Source: Pelotomaculum_C sp050950345 (GTDB lineage Bacteria; Bacillota; Desulfotomaculia; Desulfotomaculales; Pelotomaculaceae). Taken from it: a DNA stretch of 64,000 nt. A model generated the notes under the pieces. The model saw nothing but the letters and a program-made list of their open reading frames with translations, was not told the DNA's origin and ran no database searches. The first letter of the stretch is position 1, and each line of letters begins with the position of its first letter. A program made the position numbers and the translations under genes. The DNA lies in contig JBMNHK010000002.1 of NCBI GenBank assembly GCA_050950345.1, forward strand, positions 248,001 to 312,000, in the 5' to 3' direction. Of this stretch, positions 16,282 to 27,200 are shown piece by piece.

Positions 16282-18555
16282 ATGAGATACGCACATTCAG
16301 CAAATATTCATGGTCATAAAGAACCAGTGATTGATCATTTATATGAGGTTGCTAGACTTGCTTCGGATTTTGCAGCTGTGTGGAATCAGGCGGATGAGGC
16401 TTTGTGCACCGGTTTCTATCATGATTTAGGTAAATATGGGGACCTTTTTCAGCAAGTGTTATCCAGGCAGGCAGTTCATGTTGATCACGCGGCTCCGGGG
16501 GCGGTAGCCATGTTAAATAAATATGGGGTTGCAGGACTTGCCGGTGCGATAGCTATCCAGGGCCACCATGATGGTCTAATCACAGGCCTATATACGGAAT
16601 TTAAAAAAATAACCGATTTGTCACAACCGATATCTTATGATGGTAAAAAGTTTTCCAGTATAGACGTGGATTATTTACTTAATATATTGGAAAAAGACAT
16701 GAAAAAAGATAAATGCAAAACTCCTACTACTGTAGATAGTAAGTATCCTGAACTTTTTAAAAACAATGTTCCTATATCTGCAATGCTGTATATTCGAATG
16801 CTTTATTCTGCCCTAGTTGACGCAGATTTTCTGGCTACTGAAGCTCACTTTGCCCATGATGGCAAACAATATGTTTATCGTTCAAAGGGTATAAAATTGC
16901 ATCCTGATTTGCTATTAGAGCGATTGAACCAGTATGTCCACGATTTAAGTGTGAACTCTAAGGCTAATAAGTCAATTGTCAATTTGCGCAACGATCTTTA
17001 CGATTGTTGCCTTCAAGCTTCTGATTCTCCACAAGGAATTTATACTTTAACTGCACCGACAGGGGCAGGTAAGACCTTAGCGATGATGGCTTTTGCCTTA
17101 GGGCATTGCCGGAGGCATGGATTGAAGAGAATTATTATCGTGCTGCCTTTTCTCAATATCATAGATCAGAGTGCGCAAGCCTATGAAAGGGTCTTTAGCG
17201 AAACTAGTGAGGATTCATTGATATTGCAGGATCATAGCTTAGCGGAAGCACCAGATGGAGATATATCAAGATTATTAGCGCAAAATTGGGATGCTCCCAT
17301 TGTCATTACCACAACGGTTAGATTCTTTGAGGCCTTATTTGCCAATAGATCAACCTCTTGTCGAAGATTGCATAATATAGCACGTTCTGTCGTGATTTTC
17401 GATGAAGCTCAAGTAATGCCACAGAGTCTTGTTATACCTACTTTGGCAGCATTATCATTTCTTAGTCAAAATTTTGGCTGCACAACGGTGTTTTCAACGG
17501 CAACACAGCCTGCTTTTGAATCCTTTGATAGTAAAGTAAGTGTTTATTGTGAAAAGGGTTGGCAGCCCAAAGAAATAGTAACAAAACAACTGAATCTTTT
17601 TAAACGGGCCAGGCGCGTAAAGGTGCAGTGGCCGAAAGAACAAAAGAGTTGGGAGAATATATGCTCAGAAGCTCTTACCTACCCAACAATTCTAGTAATA
17701 ACAAATTTAAGGAAACATGCCTTAAATCTTTATCGACTGGTTAGCGTTAATAAACCAGATGAAACCTTTCATTTGTCTACAAATATGTGTCCGGCTCACC
17801 GTTTAGATGTTCTGAAAGAAGTAATAAAAAGACTCAAGAATAAAGAAAACTGTACTTTAATATCAACGCAGTGTGTTGAGGCTGGAGTGGATTTGGATTT
17901 TCCGGTTGTCTGGCGTGCGATGGCTCCATTAGAAGCAATAGCCCAGGCTGCAGGTCGATGCAATCGAGAAGGACAACTTAAACAGGGGGTTGTTCAAGTT
18001 TTCATGCCCATAGCTGAAGATATTGAATATCCGACAGCTGATTATCGCCGGTCAGCTATAGAATTGCAGATGATGTTGAAGGAATATGGCGATATTGATA
18101 TTAACGATCCTGAAATGATTAGCGAATATTACCGCAGGTGTTTTGCTTTGTCAGAAGAGAAAATGAATGATTTAAATAAAGCCATACAAAGATATGATTT
18201 TGTTGAAACTGCCAGGCATTATAAATGGATTAAGCGGATAGGAGCGGAGGTGCTAGTTCCATATGAGCAAAAAGATGATCAGCAAAAGGCTGAGCAAGTT
18301 GCCGCCCTGGCAGATGAAGCTTTCGAAAGGGGGATTAATCCCGGTTGGGTGCGCAGGGCCAGGCCCTACGCTGTTAATGTGCAAATTAAGGAGGACATGC
18401 TCCTCAGTGGGCTGCTGGAACCATTATTTATGCGCAATCCAAGGGGTGGAATTAGTAGGGAAGAAAGCGGGTGGTATGTGCTGCTTAAGAAAGAATATTA
18501 TTCAGAGAAAACTGGCATTGACCTGGGCGTAAATGAAATGGATCTAATTATCTAA
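16282..18555 (+). CDS. cas3: CRISPR-associated helicase-nuclease Cas3 (type I-C)
   Basis: Effector nuclease of the type I interference complex; it is recruited to DNA opened by Cascade, unwinds it and degrades it. The N-terminal HD nuclease domain (about 1-210) shows HSANIHGHK and FYHDLGKYG near residue 45. The helicase domain has Walker A TAPTGAGKT near 258, DEAQ near 373 (FDEAQVMP), STATQPA, and the C-terminal QAAGRCNREG. The 757-residue length is normal for a fused HD-helicase Cas3. The start at 16282 sits behind GGAGG; the ATG at 16270 is too close to that site. It leads the cas operon; cas5 follows after 15 bases. Confidence 0.96.
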   Translation: MRYAHSANIHGHKEPVIDHLYEVARLASDFAAVWNQADEALCTGFYHDLGKYGDLFQQVLSRQAVHVDHAAPGAVAMLNKYGVAGLAGAIAIQGHHDGLITGLYTEFKKITDLSQPISYDGKKFSSIDVDYLLNILEKDMKKDKCKTPTTVDSKYPELFKNNVPISAMLYIRMLYSALVDADFLATEAHFAHDGKQYVYRSKGIKLHPDLLLERLNQYVHDLSVNSKANKSIVNLRNDLYDCCLQASDSPQGIYTLTAPTGAGKTLAMMAFALGHCRRHGLKRIIIVLPFLNIIDQSAQAYERVFSETSEDSLILQDHSLAEAPDGDISRLLAQNWDAPIVITTTVRFFEALFANRSTSCRRLHNIARSVVIFDEAQVMPQSLVIPTLAALSFLSQNFGCTTVFSTATQPAFESFDSKVSVYCEKGWQPKEIVTKQLNLFKRARRVKVQWPKEQKSWENICSEALTYPTILVITNLRKHALNLYRLVSVNKPDETFHLSTNMCPAHRLDVLKEVIKRLKNKENCTLISTQCVEAGVDLDFPVVWRAMAPLEAIAQAAGRCNREGQLKQGVVQVFMPIAEDIEYPTADYRRSAIELQMMLKEYGDIDINDPEMISEYYRRCFALSEEKMNDLNKAIQRYDFVETARHYKWIKRIGAEVLVPYEQKDDQQKAEQVAALADEAFERGINPGWVRRARPYAVNVQIKEDMLLSGLLEPLFMRNPRGGISREESGWYVLLKKEYYSEKTGIDLGVNEMDLII

Positions 18556-18570
18556 GGGGGTGATGAAAAA

Positions 18571-19281
18571 TTGAATACGATTGTTGTTGAAGTTTGGGGT
18601 AATCTGGCTTGCTTTACACGTCCAGAAACTAAAGTAGAGCGCTTCAGCTATCCGGTAATTACTCCATCAGCTGCAAGAGGTATTTTAGATGCCATCTATG
18701 CCAAACCGATAGAGTTTAGCTGGAGAATCAAGCAAATCGATGTGCTTAATCCGATTAGTTATATAGCTCTAAGAAGAAATGAAGTAAAAGATAAAATCAG
18801 TATTAATGCAGTATATAAAGCAATGAATGGTGGGGAGCCCCCATTGATCCTTTGTGATACAACCAGGGACATGTCCGGTAGCGATCAGGTCGGAAGAACC
18901 CAACGGCAAACAATGGCTTTGAAAAATGTGAGATACAGAATTCATGCTTATATTAGCCCCAGGCCAGGTTTTGAAAAAAGGATAACGGCATTATATGAGC
19001 AGGCGCAAAGAAGAATCGAAACTGGTAAGTGTTTTTATCAACCCTATTTAGGTTGCCGGGAATTTGCAGCTTATTTTGCGCCTGCCGATATGTCCACTCA
19101 GCCAATAAATATAACATCGGATCTTGGCTGGATGCTTTATGACACCTTTAATTTGGATGAAGTTGCAATTGGGGAAGCAAAACCATTTATTACCTTATTT
19201 AATGCCACCATGCAAAATGGAGTCTTAAACGTTCCTGCATGGGATAGTGCTGAGGTGCGCAAGCCAACAGAAACGAGGTGA
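18571..19281 (+). CDS. cas5c: type I-C Cas5 (Cas5c/Cas5d)
   Basis: RAMP protein of the type I-C system. In this subtype Cas5 replaces Cas6: it cuts the precursor crRNA at the base of the repeat hairpin and stays bound to the 5' tag. The 236 residues start at TTG 18571 behind GGGGGTGATG, opening with the first RAMP strand (VEVWGNLACFTRPETKVERFSYP). The segment TPSAARGILDAI is characteristic of Cas5. A late GREFAAYF-like stretch (CREFAAYFA) is also typical. It overlaps the ribosome site of cas8c, indicating translational coupling. Confidence 0.94.
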   Translation: MNTIVVEVWGNLACFTRPETKVERFSYPVITPSAARGILDAIYAKPIEFSWRIKQIDVLNPISYIALRRNEVKDKISINAVYKAMNGGEPPLILCDTTRDMSGSDQVGRTQRQTMALKNVRYRIHAYISPRPGFEKRITALYEQAQRRIETGKCFYQPYLGCREFAAYFAPADMSTQPINITSDLGWMLYDTFNLDEVAIGEAKPFITLFNATMQNGVLNVPAWDSAEVRKPTETR

Positions 19282-19285
19282 TCCA

Positions 19286-21022
19286 ATGTTAAATGAGCTT
19301 GCACAATACGCCAAAAAACAAAAGCTTATAGCTAGACCTGGCTACAAACCCAAGCATGCTAAGTGGGTTATTGTATTAAGCGATGCCGGAGAGTTTATTG
19401 ATGTTGAGCCGGAGCGTGATTTTCCATGTTGTCCGTCTCTTGATCAGGGAGAGATGATCGCCGGAGGCATCACCCGTAGCCACTTCTTACTGGATAGCCT
19501 TGCGGTAGTAACCGGAACGGTCAAAAATGAAAAAAATGCTGAGAAGAATGCTCAAAAACACAATTACTTTATTTCGCTTTTACATGATGCAGCCAACGCA
19601 GAGCCTATGCTTGAACTGTGTGCCAATGCTCTGGAAGATTCAGAAATAATAAGTCAAATTCAAAATAAACTCACAGCATTAAAGGCCAAGCCTAATGATA
19701 ACCTAACTTTCCGTGTTGGTAACGTATATCCTTTGGAATTAGATACCTGGCATAATTGGTGGGATGAATTTCGAGGTTCCATTAAATCCAGCAAAGATAA
19801 TACAGAAACAATGGTCTGCCTTCTAAGTGGGGAAATCACTAAACCAGTGCTTACACACGAAAAAATTTCCGGGCTTAACTCGGTGGGCGGTCAATCTACC
19901 GGTACGGTGTTGGTGGGTTTCGACAAAGATTCTTTTCAGTCTTTTGGTCTCAAACAGTCCTTAAATGCAGCTTGTTCTGAGCAATCGGTTGCTCTTTATA
20001 GCTCGGCATTGAACAACTTAATAGCGCTATCACCACGACCTTTAGCTGGGGCAAAGTTCATCCACTGGTTTAAGGAACCGTTAGCTAAGGAATTCGATCC
20101 GATTGAACTTGCCCTTGGTTTAGACCAGGAGAATGAGGCAACTCGCTTAGAGGCCTTAAACCAAGCAGAAAAATTGCTTCGCTCTGTGGAAAATGGTGAA
20201 CGACCAGAGTTGTTATCTAATATCTATTACGTTTTGGAGTTATCGGCCGCCGGTGGGCGGATCATGGTCAGAGATTGGTTTGTGGGTAATTATGCCGAAT
20301 TGGCCAATAATATCCGACTATGGTTTGATGATATCAGGTTGGTAACACCAGATGGCAAGGGTATGGCTAAACCTTTTAAACTTTGGGCTGGCCTAGCCAG
20401 ATTGCTGCCTCACCGAAACAATGAACAAGATCTATCGAAGAGAATCAATACTGAACTTTCTTCAATTATGCCCAGGATATGGCGAAGTATCATCCAGGGT
20501 AGCATTTTCCCTGATACTGTTCCGGCCAGAGCCCTTAGGCATATTCAATCCCGGCTTTACAATGTTGAAGAGGACAATCTGGATCGTATTTCCTGTGCCT
20601 GGTTAAAAGCCTGGTACAACAGAAAAAATAGAAATCTTGGGGGTGGATTAATTTTGCATGAGGATCTATTAACTGAACATCCCTCGCCGGCATATCAGTC
20701 CGGGCGTTTGATGGCAGTTCTTGCTGAAATACAAAGAGCTGCATTGGGTGATGTAGGAGCGGGTATAGTTCAAAGGTATTTTGCGGCGGCAAGTTCCACA
20801 CCGGCATTAGTACTGGGAAGACTGGTCAAAATATCACAATTCCATCTGGACAAGCTGGATCGGGGTTTAGCAATATGGTATGAAAAGATAATTGCCGAAA
20901 TAGCATCGCATATGGGGTCTCAAGTGCCAAATAACCTTAATCTCGAAGAACAAACCTTGTTTGCGCTTGGCTATTATCAACAAAAGGCAGTCATGTTTAC
21001 AAAGAAAAATCAACCGGAATAA
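19286..21022 (+). CDS. cas8c: type I-C large subunit Cas8c (Csd1)
   Basis: Large subunit of the type I-C Cascade, which recognises the PAM and, through an internal translation start in many members, also supplies the small subunit Cas11c. The 578 residues begin at ATG 19286 just after GAGGTGA, four bases past the cas5 stop. Csd1-family features are the early KWVIVLSDAGEF, NYFISLLHDAA, and a long helical C-terminal half with LPHRNN and SRLYNVEEDNL. An internal start near residue 455 could give Cas11c, but no site was confidently identified. cas7 follows after 17 bases. Confidence 0.93.
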   Translation: MLNELAQYAKKQKLIARPGYKPKHAKWVIVLSDAGEFIDVEPERDFPCCPSLDQGEMIAGGITRSHFLLDSLAVVTGTVKNEKNAEKNAQKHNYFISLLHDAANAEPMLELCANALEDSEIISQIQNKLTALKAKPNDNLTFRVGNVYPLELDTWHNWWDEFRGSIKSSKDNTETMVCLLSGEITKPVLTHEKISGLNSVGGQSTGTVLVGFDKDSFQSFGLKQSLNAACSEQSVALYSSALNNLIALSPRPLAGAKFIHWFKEPLAKEFDPIELALGLDQENEATRLEALNQAEKLLRSVENGERPELLSNIYYVLELSAAGGRIMVRDWFVGNYAELANNIRLWFDDIRLVTPDGKGMAKPFKLWAGLARLLPHRNNEQDLSKRINTELSSIMPRIWRSIIQGSIFPDTVPARALRHIQSRLYNVEEDNLDRISCAWLKAWYNRKNRNLGGGLILHEDLLTEHPSPAYQSGRLMAVLAEIQRAALGDVGAGIVQRYFAAASSTPALVLGRLVKISQFHLDKLDRGLAIWYEKIIAEIASHMGSQVPNNLNLEEQTLFALGYYQQKAVMFTKKNQPE

Positions 21023-21039
21023 TAAGGAGGCTATATGTA

Positions 21040-22062
21040 ATGGCTATTTCAAACAGGTATGAATTTATGTATTTTGTCGAATGTGTTAATGGAAACCCCA
21101 ATGGCGATCCTGACGCTGGCAATCAACCACGTATTGATCCCCAGGATATGCATGGCTTGATCACAGATGTTGCCGTCAAACGCAGAATTAGAAATTACGT
21201 CCAAGCAGCCTATGGTGACCGGGAAAAAATGAATATTGTCGTCCAGCAAGCCACCAATATCAATAAATTTATTGCTGAAGCCAATGAAAAATGCGGCAGC
21301 AAAGCTAAGTCTGGCAGCCGTGAAAAAGTAAAAGCTGCCAGGGTATGGATGTGTCAAAACTACTATGATGTAAGAACCTTTGGTGCAGTTTTGTCGACTG
21401 GCGAAAATGCCGGTCAAGTAAGGGGTCCAGTGCAGTTAACTTTTTTACGGTCATATGATCCAGTTTTACCTTTGGAGCTTTCTATAACCAGAATGTCTGT
21501 TGCAGATAGCCCAAAGGGAGTAACTACATTTGAACAATATGCTAAATGGGAAGCAGAACAACCAGAAGATAAGCTGCGGACAATGGGGCGCAAACAGTAT
21601 ATTCCCTATGGGCTCTACGAGGGAAGAGGGTTCATAAGCGCTAATTTGTCTGACGCTGAGAATAACGGAACAGGTTTCGACGATAACGACTTGAATATTC
21701 TCTGGGAATCAATTCTCAATATGTATGAGCATGATCGTTCGGCCAGCAAAGGGCAAATGTCTACGATTGCCCCACTAATAATATTTCGGCACTCAGGGAC
21801 CGACAGTGACATGGAACAAAGGAAACGGCAGGCTAAATTGGGCTGCGCTCCTGCACATAAGCTATTTAATTTAGTTGAAGTTAAAAAGACTACAAAAGAA
21901 GTGATTCCCCGCATGATTAGTGACTATCAATTATTGATTCACTTTAGTAAGAGACCTAAAGGTGTTGATATAGGGCTTGCTTCCATTAAGGACGGTAAAG
22001 TTAATATTTCATGGAATGAAATACCGAGTGATTTTGAAGAAGCTTGGGTTGTAACTGATTGA
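21040..22062 (+). CDS. cas7c: type I-C backbone protein Cas7 (Csd2)
   Basis: Repeating backbone subunit that coats the crRNA spacer in Cascade. The 340 residues start at ATG 21040, nine bases after AAGGAGG. The N-terminal FMYFVECVNGNPNGDPDAGN is a hallmark of Csd2/Csh2-type Cas7, followed by the RAMP-like GRGFISANL. In the ORF order it sits between cas8c and the adaptation genes, as in other type I-C loci. Confidence 0.96.
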   Translation: MAISNRYEFMYFVECVNGNPNGDPDAGNQPRIDPQDMHGLITDVAVKRRIRNYVQAAYGDREKMNIVVQQATNINKFIAEANEKCGSKAKSGSREKVKAARVWMCQNYYDVRTFGAVLSTGENAGQVRGPVQLTFLRSYDPVLPLELSITRMSVADSPKGVTTFEQYAKWEAEQPEDKLRTMGRKQYIPYGLYEGRGFISANLSDAENNGTGFDDNDLNILWESILNMYEHDRSASKGQMSTIAPLIIFRHSGTDSDMEQRKRQAKLGCAPAHKLFNLVEVKKTTKEVIPRMISDYQLLIHFSKRPKGVDIGLASIKDGKVNISWNEIPSDFEEAWVVTD

Positions 22063-22076
22063 AGGTGTAACTAGTC

Positions 22077-22754
22077 ATGGAGAAATTATCCTATTCTGAA
22101 GACGACTTGTTACCGCTTTCGCTATTATCCCAATTCTATTACTGCCAAAGAAGGGCTGGGCTTATTATGCTTGAGCAACAGTGGAGCGATAATGCGCACA
22201 CTGCTGCTGGAGAGATCCTCCATGAAAGAGTTCATGAATTAGGCAGAGAATTGAGAAGTGGACAAGCTCAACTGAGAAGTATACCACTTCGCTCTCTTGA
22301 ATTGGGCTTAAGCGGAAATTCAGATTGTATTGAGCTAACACGATCAACAGAGGGCTACTTAGTCCCTGGGTTGAACGGGTTGTGGCTTATATCCCCTGTG
22401 GAATATAAGGCGGGTAAAAAAAGACATGAACTGGAGTATGAGGTTCAGCTTTGTGCTCAAGCAATGTGTTTAGAAGAAATGTGGCAGGTTCATATAGAGG
22501 CAGGATACATTTATTATGGCCGGGATCGCAAAAGAGTGCTCATTGAACTAAGTCAGCAATTACGACAATTGGTGGTTGATGGCAGCAAAGAACTGCACAT
22601 GATGATGTCCTCAGGAGTTACGCCCTTACCTTTAAAAAGCAAAAAGTGTAACGAATGCTCGTTAGTTGAGTTATGCATGCCAGGGATGGGATTAACTACT
22701 CGTAAATATCTAGATTCTATCCGTAAGGCGGCAGAAAGGGGCATTGAGGATTGA
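22077..22754 (+). CDS. cas4: Cas4 exonuclease
   Basis: RecB-like Fe-S nuclease that trims prespacers and selects those with a PAM before integration. In the 225 residues the nuclease motifs are GEILHERVHE, PVEYKAGKK (Glu-x-Lys) and a Gln-rich helix YEVQLCAQAM. Iron-sulfur ligands are the Cys in YYCQRRAG and the C-terminal cluster CNECSLVELCMPG. Its stop overlaps the TTG start of cas1 by four bases, showing tight coupling with the integrase. Confidence 0.95.
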   Translation: MEKLSYSEDDLLPLSLLSQFYYCQRRAGLIMLEQQWSDNAHTAAGEILHERVHELGRELRSGQAQLRSIPLRSLELGLSGNSDCIELTRSTEGYLVPGLNGLWLISPVEYKAGKKRHELEYEVQLCAQAMCLEEMWQVHIEAGYIYYGRDRKRVLIELSQQLRQLVVDGSKELHMMMSSGVTPLPLKSKKCNECSLVELCMPGMGLTTRKYLDSIRKAAERGIED

Positions 22755-23779
22755 AAAAACTGTTGAATGTCCTTTACGTTGCTACTGAAGAATCTTATCT
22801 TTCACGACAAGGAGACACAATTTGTGTAAGAGTGGGTGGGAAAGAAAAAGTCAGAGTACCATCCCACACTATCGAGTCAATTATCTGTTTTGGAAATACA
22901 TCGGTAAGCACCCCGTTGCTCGAGCTTTGTGGTGAAAAGGGTATAGGTTTATCATTTTTTGGAGCCTACGGCAAATTCTATGGGAGATTGGAAGGGCCTG
23001 TACGAGGCAATGTTTTGTTGAGAACTCGCCAATATTCAGTGGCCAATGATGCACACAAGGCATCTGAAATAGCGTATAGCTTTTTACTGGCCAAGATTGC
23101 TAATAGCCGAAATGTAATTATAAGACATATTAGAGATAATCCGGAAGATGATGATGTTAGCGAAATAAAGGCAGCAGCTGTAGACCTGGCTAATGTTGTT
23201 AAGCATCTTAAGCCAACCATATCATTAGAAAAGCTCCGAGGCTTTGAGGGTAAGGCTGCCAATAGCTATTTCAGTGTTATCGATCATTTAATCAAAATTG
23301 ATAAAGAAAACTTCTTCTTTGCAACCCGCAGCCGGCGTCCACCACTTGATAATATGAATGCAATTATGTCATTTCTATATATGCTGCTTACCCATGACGC
23401 CCGTTCGGCACTTGAAGGAGTTGGACTCGATCCGGCTGTTGGATATTTGCATGCTATGCGACCTGGCAGACCTAGTCTAGCCTTGGACTTGATGGAAGAA
23501 TTGCGTGCTCCTTTGTGTGATCGACTAGCTTTTTCTCTTGTTAATCTGAAACAGTTGCAGGCAAAAGATTTTAAACAAGGACCTAACGGTGTAACACTAA
23601 CTGAAAATGCCAGAAAGACAGTGCTAGCAGCATGGCAAAAAAGGAAAAAGGAAGAAATAATTCACCCTTATCTAAAAGAAAAAATACCTATTGGGTTAAT
23701 CCTTCATTTGCAGGCACAGCTTCTGGCAAGGTATTTAAGAGGGGATCTAGATGCATATCCGCCTTTCTATTGGAGGTAA
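22751..23779 (+). CDS. cas1: Cas1 integrase
   Basis: Metal-dependent integrase that, with Cas2, inserts new spacers at the leader end. The 342 residues start at TTG 22751 overlapping the cas4 stop. Catalytic residues are visible: Glu in RGFEGKAANSYF near residue 165, His in GYLHAMRPGRPS near 234, and Asp in ALDLMEELR near 245. Length and order match type I-C. Confidence 0.97.
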   Translation: MKKLLNVLYVATEESYLSRQGDTICVRVGGKEKVRVPSHTIESIICFGNTSVSTPLLELCGEKGIGLSFFGAYGKFYGRLEGPVRGNVLLRTRQYSVANDAHKASEIAYSFLLAKIANSRNVIIRHIRDNPEDDDVSEIKAAAVDLANVVKHLKPTISLEKLRGFEGKAANSYFSVIDHLIKIDKENFFFATRSRRPPLDNMNAIMSFLYMLLTHDARSALEGVGLDPAVGYLHAMRPGRPSLALDLMEELRAPLCDRLAFSLVNLKQLQAKDFKQGPNGVTLTENARKTVLAAWQKRKKEEIIHPYLKEKIPIGLILHLQAQLLARYLRGDLDAYPPFYWR

Positions 23780-23784
23780 GCAAG

Positions 23785-24075
23785 ATGATGGTAGTTGTTA
23801 CTTATGATGTTAGCCTTGATGATGCAGCCGGCCCCAAACGACTCAGAAAAGTTGCTAAGGCATGTGAGAATATTGGTCAAAGGGTTCAAAAATCAGTTTT
23901 TGAATGTGTTGTTGAGCCGGATCAATTTATTAAATTTAGAGCACAACTTCTAAAAATCATAAATAACGAAAAGGATTCACTGCGGATATACCTTTTAGGG
24001 AAAAACTGGGAAAGAAGGGTTGAGCATTATGGTGTTGCTTTGAGTTATGAGCAGGAAGGACCAATAATTCTTTAA
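23785..24075 (+). CDS. cas2: Cas2
   Basis: Structural partner of Cas1 in spacer integration. The ATG at 23785, eight bases after GGAGG, gives 96 residues, the family size; a longer open frame upstream overlaps cas1 and is not used. It begins with the ferredoxin-like strand VVVTYDVSLDD, carrying the usual Asp, and contains QKSVFECVV and LRIYLLG. It is the last cas gene; the CRISPR leader follows. Confidence 0.96.
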   Translation: MMVVVTYDVSLDDAAGPKRLRKVAKACENIGQRVQKSVFECVVEPDQFIKFRAQLLKIINNEKDSLRIYLLGKNWERRVEHYGVALSYEQEGPIIL

Positions 24076-24254
24076 TAATCGCATACCTTAAATAAACATA
24101 AAGCAACTAATAGGTATGCGAAGATGATGACAACAGTAATTATGCGTAAATACGTATCTGTAATGACTTTTTGTCATAATTATCAGTCTAGGCCTTGAGA
24201 TTCGCGATAATAAAGGTATAAAGTCTTTGTCTGTGCGGATCTAAAGAATGTACA
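24076..24254 (+). promoter_or_regulatory. CRISPR leader
   Basis: An AT-rich stretch of 179 bases between cas2 and the first repeat, hence the leader where the array is transcribed and new spacers enter. It holds a perfect 9-base inverted repeat, CGCATACCT at 24080-24088 and AGGTATGCG at 24112-24120, and a small hairpin, ATGAC at 24163-24167 and GTCAT at 24173-24177. No T-run follows the larger hairpin, so it is not an obvious terminator of the cas operon. Confidence 0.7.
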
Positions 24255-27200
24255 GTCGCCCTCCGTGCGAGGGCGTGGATTGAAACCTATTCCGGCCATC
24301 ATAACCACATATTCAATATCGTCGCCCTCCGTGCGAGGGCGTGGATTGAAACATTACTAAAGCCAATAAAACATTAACCAAGAAAAAGTCGCCCTCCGTG
24401 CGAGGGCGTGGATTGAAACCGTGAAAGTAGGTGGGTAATGTGCTCCAAAAGGTGTCGCCCTCCGTGCGAGGGCGTGGATTGAAACTATCCCGTGCTCTTT
24501 CAACCTCTCAATCAGCATGTCGTCGCCCTCCGTGCGAGGGCGTGGATTGAAACGTTATTTTAATCATTTGTGGATACCTCCTTATTAGTCGCCCTCCGTG
24601 CGAGGGCGTGGATTGAAACTGTTACCCTTCTGTAATTCGCTAATGATTCTGTGTCGCCCTCCGTGCGAGGGCGTGGATTGAAACTTTCCTGGTGCCGCAA
24701 TAAAAACATTTTTACCAATGTCGCCCTCCGTGCGAGGGCGTGGATTGAAACTTCACTATGGCCGGGGAAAACCCACTTCTTTGTAGTCGCCCTCCGTGCG
24801 AGGGCGTGGATTGAAACGTCGAAGCCGGCAGAGACCTGGTAACCGGCAAGCGTCGCCCTCCGTGCGAGGGCGTGGATTGAAACCCCGGTTTCGTACGCTT
24901 CCCGAATCGATGTGTAAGTCGCCCTCCGTGCGAGGGCGTGGATTGAAACAACTTTGCAATTCCATCTTAAAGCTGCCTCTTTGGTCGCCCTCCGTGCGAG
25001 GGCGTGGATTGAAACTTTAAAGGAACAAAATATTTTTCTTGTGTAAAATGTCGCCCTCCGTGCGAGGGCGTGGATTGAAACCCTTGAAAACCTCATACTG
25101 AGACTCTTAGTACAGGTCGCCCTCCGTGCGAGGGCGTGGATTGAAACACGCGATTGGCGCAAGAAAGTAAGCCGGCTGGCTGTCGCCCTCCGTGCGAGGG
25201 CGTGGATTGAAACGACGTGTGAAAGGGTGGCAGCAGATGGCTAATATCGTCGCCCTCCGTGCGAGGGCGTGGATTGAAACCAAATTGGTCAAGCAACGAC
25301 CTTTGAAGAGGGGTGTCGCCCTCCGTGCGAGGGCGTGGATTGAAACAACTAATACTTCTTGTTTGGCATTGTCCCATCCTGTCGCCCTCCGTGCGAGGGC
25401 GTGGATTGAAACATCCAAGGTAAGCCTTTGACCGTCCAGAACAAAGGTCGCCCTCCGTGCGAGGGCGTGGATTGAAACCCGTATTGATAAATCCGCACAG
25501 TAAAAGGGCCTGCTGTCGCCCTCCGTGCGAGGGCGTGGGATTGAAACATACGGTAACATTGACTTTCACTGAAACAGTAATGTCGCCCTCCGTGCGAGGG
25601 CGTGGATTGAAACGTAAAGGGGTAATTTTATATTTGTAATGGTAAGGAGTCGCCCTCCGTGGCGAGGGGCGTGGATTGAAACTCAGCTGTTGTGACTAGA
25701 ACCAATGCTATGCTTGGTCGCCCTCCGTGCGAGGGCGTGGATTGAAACTGACAACATCTATCTTTCCTTGCCTGCTTCGTACGTCGCCCTCCGTGCGAGG
25801 GCGTGGATTGAAACTCTACGTGCTTCTCCCGGGAAAAAGCCTTCAAAGGTCGCCCTCCGTGCGAGGGCGTGGATTGAAACTGTATAGCGCCGCCTACATT
25901 CCCGGCAAATCGTTGTCGCCCTCCGTGCGAGGGCGTGGATTGAAACGATAAATAGTATAATAAGCAAACTTACCAGCCCCGTCGCCCTCCGTGCGAGGGC
26001 GTGGATTGAAACATCTCAAACATGGAACAGATGGGGCAGCAAACTTGGGTCGCCCTCCGTGCGAGGGCGTGGATTGAAACTTGCTAGGCACTGGGGGACC
26101 GGGAGGCCAGGAATGTCGCCCTCCGTGCGAGGGCGTGGATTGAAACACCTACCACAATGGTTTTATTCCCGTTGCTGGTGTCGCCCTCCGTGCGAGGGCG
26201 TGGATTGAAACCGTATTCTTGAAGAATTGTATCTTCTGTAATATGTCGCCCTCCGTGCGAGGGCGTGGATTGAAACACAAAAAGCGGATCTCCAGGCGAT
26301 CCCCAGGAAGCAGTCGCCCTCCGTGCGAGGGCGTGGATTGAAACATCCACAATGGAACTGATTATTCTGCTTTAACAGCAGTCGCCCTCCGTGCGAGGGC
26401 GTGGATTGAAACGGTGACGGGGTAATACCTGTCGGTGAAGATCAAATGTCGCCCTCCGTGCGAGGGCGTGGATTGAAACAAAAGTGTAAACCTTCTTCCA
26501 GTAAACTTTTGTAATGTCGCCCTCCGTGCGAGGGCGTGGATTGAAACGGCCGAATGAAGCGGCGTCTTTCAGCCGGAGCATGTCGCCCTCCGTGCGAGGG
26601 CGTGGATTGAAACTCTACAGCTACTTTGGGCCTTCGATATTGGGAGGTCGCCCTCCGTGCGAGGGCGTGGATTGAAACCCTTTCCTCTTATATATTTCGA
26701 CAATATTTTTCAAGTCGCCCTCCGTGCGAGGGCGTGGATTGAAACCCGCTAATTGATAAGTTAACGTAATTGGGTATAGAGTCGCCCTCCGTGCGAGGGC
26801 GTGGATTGAAACAGCGATGTTGTGTTGAAGGGGAATACCAGGACAAAGTCGCCCTCCGTGCGAGGGCGTGGATTGAAACTGGTGGCTAGATCCATTTGAC
26901 CCGTGCCATCGTACGTCGCCCTCCGTGCGAGGGCGTGGATTGAAACTTCTGGAGGATGCCAAGGCCGGCCGGTTTGAGCTGTCGCCCTCCGTGCGAGGGC
27001 GTGGATTGAAACGAGTATCTTTTGCAGTATCGGGCGGTGATACACTGTCGCCCTCCGTGCGAGGGCGTGGATTGAAACTTGAGTAATGTGAACAGTGTCG
27101 CCTCATCCACGCGTCGCCCTCCGTGCGAGGGCGTGGATTGAAACACCGCTCCGGTTGCATTACCCATTGCATTACCTTGTCGCCCTCCGTGCGAGGGCGT

